A program made the translations under genes and the position numbers. The notes below the pieces were generated by a model. The model was not told the DNA's origin, did not search any database, and saw nothing but the letters and a program-made list of their open reading frames with translations. From Clostridiales bacterium (GTDB taxonomy: Bacteria > Bacillota > Clostridia > Oscillospirales > Oscillospiraceae), in assembly GCA_021201515.1 (NCBI GenBank), contig JAJQET010000208.1:1-5879 (forward strand): 5,879 nt of DNA, given 5' to 3'. This document shows positions 1-5,355 of this stretch, in pieces (the stretch's first letter is position 1; each line of letters begins with the position of its first letter).

Positions 1-169
1 GGGTGTCAAAGCTGCGGGTGTAGACCGCGGTGGTGCGGAGGTAGGAGCCGTTGCCGCCCATGCCGTCCACAGCGTTCCAGGTGTGGGGGAGGTCAACCGT
101 TTCCGTGGGGCGCTCGCCCTTGGGGAAGGTAAGGGTCCAGCCGTCATTGATGGAGATGATTTCTTTCAT
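1..169 (-). CDS. Glycoside hydrolase family 2 protein, N-terminal 56 residues (runs off the left edge)
   Basis: This is the last gene of the visible cluster, and only its start is in the window. The ATG at 169-167 opens a frame with no stop to base 1. The peptide begins MKEIISINDGWTLTF and contains LPHTWN at about residues 27-32, followed by DGMGGNGSYLRTTAVYTRSF at 35-54. A short beta-strand lead (NDGW), then LPHTWN and an aromatic/Arg-rich strand, is the usual opening of the GH2 sugar-binding (jelly-roll) domain in beta-galactosidase-like enzymes of gut Firmicutes and Bacteroidetes. No signal peptide is seen, so it is probably cytoplasmic. A GCAGG motif six bases upstream of the ATG supports the start. 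The catalytic domain is missing, so the substrate (beta-galactoside, beta-glucuronide or another) cannot be told. It is distinct from the uidA at the other end: E. coli-type GUS has a different N-terminal motif at this place. GH2 membership is fairly sure; the specificity is unknown. Confidence 0.82.
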   Translation of the reverse strand, partial: MKEIISINDGWTLTFPKGERPTETVDLPHTWNAVDGMGGNGSYLRTTAVYTRSFDT

Positions 170-207
170 GAAATACCTGCTTTCCTTTTATGATGAGAGT
201 AGTGAAA

Positions 208-238
208 CGCCCGGAGCCGGGCGGAGCCAGACTCCGGG
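208..238 (-). repeat. Overlapping inverted repeats between eda and the downstream GH2 gene
   Basis: Several stems compete in this 31-base GC-rich stretch. CCCGGAG at 210-216 pairs with CTCCGGG at 232-238 (7 bp, 15-base loop). CGCCCG at 208-213 pairs with CGGGCG at 218-223 (6 bp, 4-base loop). CGGAG at 222-226 pairs with CTCCG at 232-236 (5 bp, 5-base loop). The 7-mer CGGAGCC also occurs twice as a direct repeat (212-218 and 222-228). Read as minus-strand RNA, the structure lies 23 bases after the eda stop and is followed by GUUUCAC rather than a U-run. An intrinsic terminator is therefore unlikely; an mRNA stability or processing element is a better guess. The rest of this 91-base gap (170-260) holds only the GH2 ribosome binding site. 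Confidence 0.6.
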
Positions 239-260
239 TGATGGTACACTTGTCAGATAC

Positions 261-902
261 TCAGCCGCGCACCTTGTCCACGATGGCGCGGGACTGCTTG
301 CACAGGTCGATGATTTTCTCCCAGTTGCCGCTCTCGATGTCGTCAGCCTTGACCATGTAGCTGCCGCCGCAGGCCGCGATGACCGGGCAGGAGAGGTACT
401 CCTCCAGGTTCTTCAGGGAGATGCCGCCGGTGGGCATGATTTTGAACATGGCGAAGGGGGCGCTCATGGCCTTGATCTTGGCCAGGCCGCCGCTCTGCTC
501 GGCGGGGAAGAACTTCAGCACTTCATAGCCGTACTCCAGGGCCATCTGATACTCGGTGGGGGTGGTGCAACCGGGATAGTAGGGCAGGTTCAGCTCCTGG
601 CACTTGTCGGCCAGCTTGTAGTTGAAGCCGGGGGAGACGATGAACTGGGCCCCGGCGGCCACGGCGGCGTCGATCTGGGCCACGGTCAGCACGGTGCCTG
701 CGCCAACGATCATGTCAGGGCAGGTTTCCTTCATGATTTTGATGGCCTTGTCCGCACCGGCGGCGCGGAAGGTGACCTCAGCCACGGGCAGGCCGCCCTC
801 GCACAGGGCCTTGGCCAGGGGGGCGGCGTCCCGCTCCGGGTTGTTCAGCTTGATGACGGGCACAACGCCGATTTTGGCAATGGCGGAGTTAAATTCATTC
901 AT
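261..902 (-). CDS. eda: 2-dehydro-3-deoxy-phosphogluconate (KDPG/KHG) aldolase
   Basis: Class I aldolase that cleaves KDPG to pyruvate and glyceraldehyde 3-phosphate, the last step of glucuronate breakdown; it is a cytoplasmic trimeric TIM barrel in the family. The product is 213 residues, the same as E. coli Eda. Visible landmarks are VAEVTFR at 40-46 (Glu42 and Arg46 match the catalytic Glu and the phosphate/substrate Arg), GAGT at 67-70, SPGFN at 90-94, and VLKFFPAE at 128-135 with the Schiff-base Lys130. MPTGGIS at 156-162 forms part of the phosphate-binding loop, and ACGGSYM at 177-183 is the last barrel strand. I chose the ATG at 902-900 because a perfect AGGAGGT lies eight bases upstream. 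The longer frame to 1049 overlaps the uxaC C-terminus, and its extra 49 residues look nothing like the family. The stop is TGA. The gap to uxaC is only 37 bases, so the two are very probably co-transcribed. Identification is firm, though KHG cleavage cannot be excluded as an additional activity. Confidence 0.95.
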   Translation of the reverse strand: MNEFNSAIAKIGVVPVIKLNNPERDAAPLAKALCEGGLPVAEVTFRAAGADKAIKIMKETCPDMIVGAGTVLTVAQIDAAVAAGAQFIVSPGFNYKLADKCQELNLPYYPGCTTPTEYQMALEYGYEVLKFFPAEQSGGLAKIKAMSAPFAMFKIMPTGGISLKNLEEYLSCPVIAACGGSYMVKADDIESGNWEKIIDLCKQSRAIVDKVRG

Positions 903-910
903 AAGACAAA

Positions 911-917
911 ACCTCCT
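911..917 (-). promoter_or_regulatory. Strong Shine-Dalgarno of eda
   Basis: The minus strand reads AGGAGGT, eight bases before the ATG at 902-900. It decides the start against the longer upstream frame. It lies in the 37-base uxaC-eda gap (903-939), the only gap in the cluster without an obvious hairpin. Confidence 0.88.
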
Positions 918-939
918 GATTAAAATTGGTTGGTTCCGG

Positions 940-2340
940 TTACACCTGGAAGCCGAAGAACTCGTTGGTGTTGTTGAAGCAGATGTCGGCCACCAGCTTC
1001 TCCAGCTGCTCCATGTCGGCGGGATACTGGCCGGACTCCACCCACTCACCGATGAGCTGGCAGAGGATGCGGCGGAAATACTCGTGACGGGTGTAGCTCA
1101 GGAAGGAGCGGCTGTCGGTCAGCATGCCCACGAAGCGGCCCAGCACGCCGTTGCAGGCCAGGTCGGTCATCTGCTGGCGCATGCCGGGCAGGTTGTCGTT
1201 GAACCACCAGGCGCTGCCCTGCTGGAGCTTGCCGGGAATGCCGCCGCCCTGGAAGCACTGCATGATGGTGGCAATGGCGGTGTTGTCCGCCGGGGACAGG
1301 CTGTAGAGAATGGTCTTGGGCAGGCCGTCGTTCTCCACGAAGGCGTTCAGCAGGGGGGAGAGGTTCTCCACACCGCTCTGGCTGTTCACGGCGTCATGAC
1401 CGTGGTCGGGGCCCATCACCGCCACGGCAGGCTTGTTGTTGTCCCGGAGGCAGCCGAAGTGAATCTGCATGACCCAGCCGTGGTCGGCATAGGCCTTGGC
1501 GCAGGCGATGGTGACGGCGGTCTTAAAGGCGTCGGCAGAAGCCTTGTCCGGCTTGCCGCCGGCCATGGCCACGGCAAAGGCCTGGTCGGCCACCGCCAGG
1601 TCGGGCTCAGCGTACATACAGTAGTCCAGCCCATGGTCGGCGCAGAGGCAGCCCGCGGCGGCGAAGAAGTCAACCCGGTCCTCCAGGGCGCGGATGACGT
1701 CGGCGGTGCAGGTGATGGGGTAGCCCACCACGGCGCTGAGCTGGGGGATATAGCCCGCGAAGGTGGGCTTATCCACGTTCACGGCTTTGTCCGGACGGAA
1801 GGCGGGCAGCACCTTGATGGAGAAGCTCTCATCCTCCGCAATCTGCTTGTGCCAGTGCAGGTCGTCAATGGGGTCGTCGGTGGTGCAGATGGCCTTGACG
1901 TTGAACTTCTCCATCAGCTGACGGGCGGAGTAGTTTTTCAGCTGCTCGTTGGCCTCGTCAAAGATGCGGTCGCAGTTCTTGGGGGTCAGAGGCTCGGTGA
2001 TGCCGAAGCCCCGCTGCAGCTCCAGATGGCTCCAGTGGTACAGGGGGTTGCCAATCAGGTTGGGCATGGTCTCCGCAAAGGCGCGGAACTTCTCCCGGTC
2101 GGGGGCGTCGCCGGTGACCAGGTCCTCGGTGGCGCCGTTGGCCCGCATGACGCGCCACTTGTAGTGGTCGCCGCCCAGCCAGACCTGGGTGATGGTGTCA
2201 AACTTCACGTCCTCCGCGATCTGCTCCGGGGGAATGTGACAGTGATAGTCAATGATGGGGAGCTTCTCCGCCACGTTGTGATACAGCGCCTTGGCGGTAT
2301 CGGTGGTCAGAAGGAAGCCCTGATCCATAAATGCTTTCAT
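940..2340 (-). CDS. uxaC: Glucuronate isomerase
   Basis: Isomerises D-glucuronate to D-fructuronate (and, in the family, galacturonate to tagaturonate); cytoplasmic, in the amidohydrolase superfamily. The 466-residue product matches the roughly 470 of E. coli UxaC, so it is full length. In order it shows LPIIDYHCHIPPEQIAED at 27-44 (the HxH metal-binding motif is His33 and His35), WLGGDHYKWRVMRANG at 54-69, and NVKAICTTDDPIDDL at 147-161. It continues with CADHGLDYCMY at 233-243, MQIHFG at 291-296, and GMLTDSRSFLSYTRHEYFRRILC at about 405-427, which is a hallmark of the uronate isomerase C-terminus. The start at 2340-2338 is preceded by AAAGGA seven bases upstream. The stop is TAA, 37 bases before eda. 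The neighbours uxuB, uxuA and uidA make glucuronate the likely in vivo substrate; there is no uxaA or second reductase for a galacturonate branch here. No frameshift or missing motif is seen. Confidence 0.97.
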   Translation of the reverse strand: MKAFMDQGFLLTTDTAKALYHNVAEKLPIIDYHCHIPPEQIAEDVKFDTITQVWLGGDHYKWRVMRANGATEDLVTGDAPDREKFRAFAETMPNLIGNPLYHWSHLELQRGFGITEPLTPKNCDRIFDEANEQLKNYSARQLMEKFNVKAICTTDDPIDDLHWHKQIAEDESFSIKVLPAFRPDKAVNVDKPTFAGYIPQLSAVVGYPITCTADVIRALEDRVDFFAAAGCLCADHGLDYCMYAEPDLAVADQAFAVAMAGGKPDKASADAFKTAVTIACAKAYADHGWVMQIHFGCLRDNNKPAVAVMGPDHGHDAVNSQSGVENLSPLLNAFVENDGLPKTILYSLSPADNTAIATIMQCFQGGGIPGKLQQGSAWWFNDNLPGMRQQMTDLACNGVLGRFVGMLTDSRSFLSYTRHEYFRRILCQLIGEWVESGQYPADMEQLEKLVADICFNNTNEFFGFQV

Positions 2341-2363
2341 ATAGGATTCCTTTCCCTTTCAGA

Positions 2364-2391
2364 GATACCGGCCCCGGAGAGGGCCGGTATC
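2364..2391 (-). repeat. Perfect 11-bp hairpin between uxuB and uxaC
   Basis: GATACCGGCCC at 2364-2374 is the exact inverted complement of GGGCCGGTATC at 2381-2391, with a 6-base loop (2375-2380). In the RNA it begins 8 bases after the uxuB TAA and ends 23 bases before the uxaC ATG. The base following the stem in the direction of transcription starts UCUGAAAGGG, so there is no U-tract, and the uxaC ribosome binding site comes straight after. It is therefore best read as an intercistronic stabiliser or processing site, not as a terminator. It fills about half of the 58-base gap (2341-2398). Confidence 0.75.
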
Positions 2392-2398
2392 ATACGCA

Positions 2399-4009
2399 TT
2401 AGGCCAGATACTTTTGCAGGGTGGCACGGACGGCGCCGGGGCCGGCCAGCTCGGAGACGAACATCTCCTCAATCTTGTCGGCCAGGACGGTCTGGGTCAG
2501 GTCGGTGGCAAACAGCACGGTGTTGGAGAGGATCTCCTTCAGCTCGCCATTGTAAGAGGCGGGGTCGCCCACCTTGATGCCGGCCAGCTTGGCCTGGATG
2601 TCGTCCTTCATGGGGTCGGCGGAGACTTCGATAGGCTCGCCGTTGTCGCCCACGCCCAGCAGGTAGCGGAGCCAGCCCGCGATGGCCAGGGGGATGGATA
2701 CCAGGTCGTTCAGATCCATGCCCTTGCGGATATAGCTCTTGATGGTCTCGCCATAGCGGACGGGAATCTTCTGGGAGCTGTCGGTGGCGATACGCTGGGG
2801 GGTGTCAGGCATGAAGGGGTTGGGCAGACGCTCTTCCACCACTTCGTCAATGAAGGCCTTGGGGTCCAGGATGCCGGGGTTGACCACCACGGGCAGACCT
2901 TCCACATAGCCCAGCCGCTTGATGAGGGCCACGATGTCGGGGTCCTTCATCTCGTCAGCGATGAGGGTGTAGCCCAGCATGCAGCCATAGACGCTCATGG
3001 CGGTGTGCAGCGGGTTCAGGCAGGTGGTGACCTTCATGGTCTCGGACTTGTTGACAGTGTCCCGGTCGCCGAAGTAGACGCCGGCCTTCTCCAGAGGAGG
3101 ACGGCCGTTGGGGAACTTATCTTCCACCACCAGGTACTGGGGACGCTCGGCGTTGACGAAGGGCGCGATGAAGGTGCCCTTGGCGGTCTTGACCGGGGCG
3201 ATGTCCTCAATGCCGGAAGCCTCCAGAGCCTCCTGCACCACGGGGGCGGGACGGGGGGTGATTTTGTCGATCATGGACCAGGGGAAGGTGACGGTGCTCT
3301 CGTCGGTCAGGTAGTCAATGAAGTCCTGGCCCACGAAGCCGTTGGCCAGCCAGGCGTTGGCCACCTCCATGACGGAGGCCTGGAGCTTCTCACCGTTGTG
3401 AGAGCAGTTGTCCATGGACACCACGGCCACGGGATACTTGCCGGCCTTGAACCGTTCCAGCAGCATGGCGCAGACGATGCTCATGGCGTGATGGGCGGAG
3501 GCGGGGCCTTCTGCCATGTCGGCCACCACCACGGGCATCAGGGAGCCGTCCACCCGGCGCAGGGCGTAGCCCTTCTCGGTGATGGTGAAGGAGAGCATTT
3601 GCAGGCCGGGGTTGGTGAAGATCTCCTTCATCCGGGCCATCATGGCGGGGTTGGTGCTGTCCACCTGGATGCCCTCCACGATGCCGGCCTGAATCTCGCG
3701 GCCAAAGGAGCCGTCGGCGTTCAGGGTGACATTCAGGGTCAGGTTATCATAGGGGTCATAGATGTCGGTGATGATGCCGTAGTCAAAGGTCTCGGCGGCG
3801 ATGATGCCCTTGTCGGTGACGCCGGCATTCAGCATACGCTGGGCCAGGGAGCCGATGAAGCCGCGGAAGATGTTGCCCGCGCCAAAGTGAATCCACACGG
3901 GGTTGGCCTTGGTGTTGGCGATGACGGCGGGAACGTCGTACTGGGGCAGGGTGACGCCGGCGGCGGCCCAACCGGCCTTATCGTTCAGGGAGGCGAGATT
4001 CATTTTCAT
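2399..4009 (-). CDS. uxuB: Fructuronate reductase (mannitol dehydrogenase family, long form)
   Basis: NAD-dependent reduction of D-fructuronate to D-mannonate in the cytoplasm. The 536-residue product has the two-domain layout of polyol-specific long-chain dehydrogenases. The N-terminal Rossmann fold has WIHFGAGNIFRGF at 39-51 (the GxGxxxR dinucleotide loop is Gly43, Gly45, Arg49). VVSMDNCSHNGEKL at 196-209 and TFPWSMIDKITPRP at 241-254 follow. The C-terminal catalytic domain has METLKV-like KVTTCLNPLH at 326-335, giving the family Lys326/Asn332/His335 set, and PNPFMPDTPQRIATDSSQK at about 396-414. It is about 50 residues longer than E. coli UxuB (486), without any break; long forms are usual in anaerobic gut bacteria (from memory). 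The ATG at 4009-4007 has GAAGG nine bases upstream; the Met at residue 3 is an alternative. Tagaturonate reductase (UxaB) and mannitol dehydrogenase are close relatives, but adjacent uxuA and uxaC, with no altronate dehydratase, favour UxuB. It is followed by uxaC after 58 bases. Confidence 0.93.
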   Translation of the reverse strand: MKMNLASLNDKAGWAAAGVTLPQYDVPAVIANTKANPVWIHFGAGNIFRGFIGSLAQRMLNAGVTDKGIIAAETFDYGIITDIYDPYDNLTLNVTLNADGSFGREIQAGIVEGIQVDSTNPAMMARMKEIFTNPGLQMLSFTITEKGYALRRVDGSLMPVVVADMAEGPASAHHAMSIVCAMLLERFKAGKYPVAVVSMDNCSHNGEKLQASVMEVANAWLANGFVGQDFIDYLTDESTVTFPWSMIDKITPRPAPVVQEALEASGIEDIAPVKTAKGTFIAPFVNAERPQYLVVEDKFPNGRPPLEKAGVYFGDRDTVNKSETMKVTTCLNPLHTAMSVYGCMLGYTLIADEMKDPDIVALIKRLGYVEGLPVVVNPGILDPKAFIDEVVEERLPNPFMPDTPQRIATDSSQKIPVRYGETIKSYIRKGMDLNDLVSIPLAIAGWLRYLLGVGDNGEPIEVSADPMKDDIQAKLAGIKVGDPASYNGELKEILSNTVLFATDLTQTVLADKIEEMFVSELAGPGAVRATLQKYLA

Positions 4010-4051
4010 AGGGAATGACCTTCTTTTCTAAAATTTGACTGATTCAGGGGA

Positions 4052-4089
4052 CGCCGGAAGGGTCGGCAGGGGCGCCTTCCCCTCCGGCG
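4052..4089 (-). repeat. Imperfect GC-rich inverted repeat between uxuA and uxuB
   Basis: CGCCGGA at 4052-4058 pairs with TCCGGCG at 4083-4089. After one mismatch the stem continues with GGG at 4060-4062 pairing with CCC at 4079-4081, leaving a loop of about 16 bases. An alternative register pairs GGAAGG at 4056-4061 with CCTTCC at 4075-4080. In the RNA it starts about 31 bases after the uxuA stop. It is followed by UCCCCUGAAUCAG, so there is no terminator U-run. The remainder of the 111-base gap (4010-4120) is unremarkable apart from the uxuB ribosome binding site; no promoter is convincing. Confidence 0.55.
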
Positions 4090-4120
4090 CGTTGAACATT
4101 CATTGAAAATGGAGCGGGAC

Positions 4121-5215
4121 TTACTGCTTCTCAGCGTCCAGTCTGTCCAGCAGGTCCCAGACGCCCAGCATATACTGGATGCCCAGGGCGCGGTCATACT
4201 TGCCATAGCCGGGACGGCAGACGCCGGGGCCTTCCTCCCACAGCTGACGGCCGTGGTCGGGACGGATGTAGCCGTTGAAGCCGCAGTCGTGATAAGCCCG
4301 CAGAATGTCGATGATGCCGGTCTCGCCGCAGCAGTCCCGGTGGGCCGCCTCGGAGAAGGAGCCGTCGGGGAAGTGGTGGATGTTGCGGATGTGGGCAAAG
4401 GCGATGCGGTCGCAGTGCTTGCGGACGACGTCGGCCACGTTGTTCTCCGGGTTGGCGTTCAGGCTGCCGGAGCACAGGGTCAGGCAGTTATAGGGGTCGT
4501 CCACCATGGCCAGGAACTTGTCAATGGACTCAGAGTCCACCAGCAGGCGGGGCAGGCCGAAGATGTCCCAGGGGGGATCGTCCATATGGATGGCCATCTT
4601 GATGTCGCACTCATGGCAGGTGGGCATCAGCGCCTCCAGGAAGTACTTCAGGTTGTCCCACAGCTTCTCCTTGGTGACGGGGGCGTAGGCCTGGAACAGC
4701 TCGTCCAGCTTGGCCATCCGCTCCGGCTCCCAGCCGGGGAAGGTCATGTTGTACTTCTCGGTGAAGCTCATGATATAGTCGGCCATGGCGCGGTAATCGC
4801 CCTTGATCTCCTTGGGGTCGTAGAACAGGGCAGTGGAGCCGTCGCCCACCGGGTGGAACAGGTCGGTGCGGGTCCAGTCGAAGATGGGCATAAAGTTATA
4901 GCAGATGACCTTGACGCCGAACTTGCTCAGGTTGCGGATGCACTGCTTGTAGTTCTCAATATACTTGTCGCGGGTGGGCAGGCCGATCTTGATATCGTCG
5001 TGGACGTTGACAGACTCCACCACATCCATATCAAAGCCGTAAGCGTGGATCTGGTCGGCCACCTTCTGGATCTCATCGACCTCCCAGATTTCGCCGGGCA
5101 TTTTGTCATGCAGCGCCCAGACGATGCTCTCCACACCGGGGATCTGCTTGATATCGTTCAGGGTGACAGGGTCATTGCCCTCGCCATACCAACGCCAGCC
5201 CATTTTCATAGCCAT
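4121..5215 (-). CDS. uxuA: Mannonate dehydratase
   Basis: Dehydrates D-mannonate to 2-keto-3-deoxy-D-gluconate using a divalent metal (Mn or Fe in the family); a cytoplasmic TIM-barrel enzyme. The 364-residue product opens MAMKMGWRWYGEGNDPVTL, the typical RWYG...DPVTL start of UxuA. MAIHMDDPPWDIFGLPR at 207-223, LCSGSL at 247-252, FAHIRNIHHFP at 273-283, YIRPDHGRQLW at 316-326 and RPGYGKYDRALG at 334-345 follow. By correspondence with the characterised Streptococcus enzyme, the metal ligands would be His210, Cys248, His275 and Asp320, with His321 and a Tyr near 337 as catalytic residues. All are present. It is about 30 residues shorter than E. coli UxuA (394), as is common in Firmicutes. I placed the start at 5215-5213 because AGGAGG lies seven bases upstream and the alignment begins there; the frame open to 5329 adds 38 unrelated residues. 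The gap from uidA is 140 bases and contains a hairpin that may influence translation. Confidence 0.97.
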   Translation of the reverse strand: MAMKMGWRWYGEGNDPVTLNDIKQIPGVESIVWALHDKMPGEIWEVDEIQKVADQIHAYGFDMDVVESVNVHDDIKIGLPTRDKYIENYKQCIRNLSKFGVKVICYNFMPIFDWTRTDLFHPVGDGSTALFYDPKEIKGDYRAMADYIMSFTEKYNMTFPGWEPERMAKLDELFQAYAPVTKEKLWDNLKYFLEALMPTCHECDIKMAIHMDDPPWDIFGLPRLLVDSESIDKFLAMVDDPYNCLTLCSGSLNANPENNVADVVRKHCDRIAFAHIRNIHHFPDGSFSEAAHRDCCGETGIIDILRAYHDCGFNGYIRPDHGRQLWEEGPGVCRPGYGKYDRALGIQYMLGVWDLLDRLDAEKQ

Positions 5216-5222
5216 AAAAATT

Positions 5223-5228
5223 CCTCCT
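5223..5228 (-). promoter_or_regulatory. Strong Shine-Dalgarno of uxuA, partly inside a possible pseudoknot
   Basis: AGGAGG on the minus strand, seven bases before the ATG at 5215-5213, fixes the uxuA start. Its first three bases belong to AGCAAGG (5226-5232), which is exactly complementary to CCUUGCU in the loop of the upstream hairpin (5262-5268). The site could therefore be partly masked when that pairing forms. Confidence 0.85.
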
Positions 5229-5249
5229 TGCTTTTTTGCATTTATGGAA

Positions 5250-5283
5250 GCCGCACTCCGCAGCAAGGGCTCCAGAGTGCGGC
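5250..5283 (-). repeat. 9-bp hairpin upstream of uxuA, loop complementary to the ribosome binding region
   Basis: GCCGCACTC at 5250-5258 is the exact inverted complement of GAGTGCGGC at 5275-5283, with a 16-base loop at 5259-5274. After a two-base internal mismatch the stem may extend by a few pairs near 5245-5247 and 5288-5290. In the RNA the stem is followed by UUCCAUAAAUG, so it lacks the U-tract of an intrinsic terminator. The loop holds CCUUGCU (5268-5262), which can pair with AGCAAGG just downstream (5232-5226), giving H-type pseudoknot topology. It could be a translational control element, an mRNA stabiliser, or chance. Confidence 0.6.
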
Positions 5284-5328
5284 AACTCCAACAAATCAAA
5301 CCGATTCTTATGAAAGGGTCACAGGACA

Positions 5329-5343
5329 CGCCCTGAGGGGGCG
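5329..5343 (-). repeat. Small GC hairpin just after uidA
   Basis: CGCCC at 5329-5333 pairs with GGGCG at 5339-5343 over a 5-base loop, starting 12 bases after the uidA stop in the transcript. No U-run follows (UGUCCUGUGAC), so termination here is doubtful. The neighbouring bases 5340-5354 are a dense GC palindrome region (GGCGCGCC at 5340-5347), which makes a 5-bp stem easy to obtain by chance. Confidence 0.35.
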
Positions 5344-5355
5344 CGCCGGCCCGGA

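Noticed and set aside
903..1049. N-terminal extension of eda by 49 residues
   Set aside because: It would overlap the uxaC C-terminus, is Ser/Trp/Pro-rich unlike any aldolase, and is beaten by the perfect Shine-Dalgarno before the ATG at 902.
622..2577. 651-residue open frame on the plus strand opposite uxaC and eda
   Set aside because: It is antisense to two firmly identified genes, is rich in Gly, His, Val and Ala with no recognisable domain, and runs across two gene boundaries. Antisense stops need TTA, CTA or TCA codons in the sense gene, which GC-rich codon use avoids.
2414..4018. 534-residue plus-strand frame mirroring nearly all of uxuB
   Set aside because: Same codon-bias shadow. 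The translation is a low-complexity mix of Gly, Val, His, Asp and Leu, with no motif or credible ribosome binding site.
4043..4102. Short minus-strand frame of 19 codons in the uxuA-uxuB gap
   Set aside because: No ribosome binding site precedes its ATG and the peptide is Gly/Pro/Ala-rich, as expected from reading through the GC hairpin.
5250..5283. Intrinsic terminator after uidA
   Set aside because: The stem is good, but the bases after it in the transcript are UUCCAUAAAUGC; there is no U-tract, so efficient termination is unlikely.
5216..5329. N-terminal extension of uxuA by 38 residues
   Set aside because: The family start (RWYG motif at about residue 8-11) and the AGGAGG site fit the ATG at 5215; the extension runs through the hairpin region and shows no similarity to the family.
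5216..5355. Possible sigma-70 promoter or operator for uxuA
   Set aside because: I found no -35/-10 pair with acceptable spacing and no palindrome resembling a GntR/UxuR or catabolite-response operator; the only inverted repeats fit RNA hairpins better.
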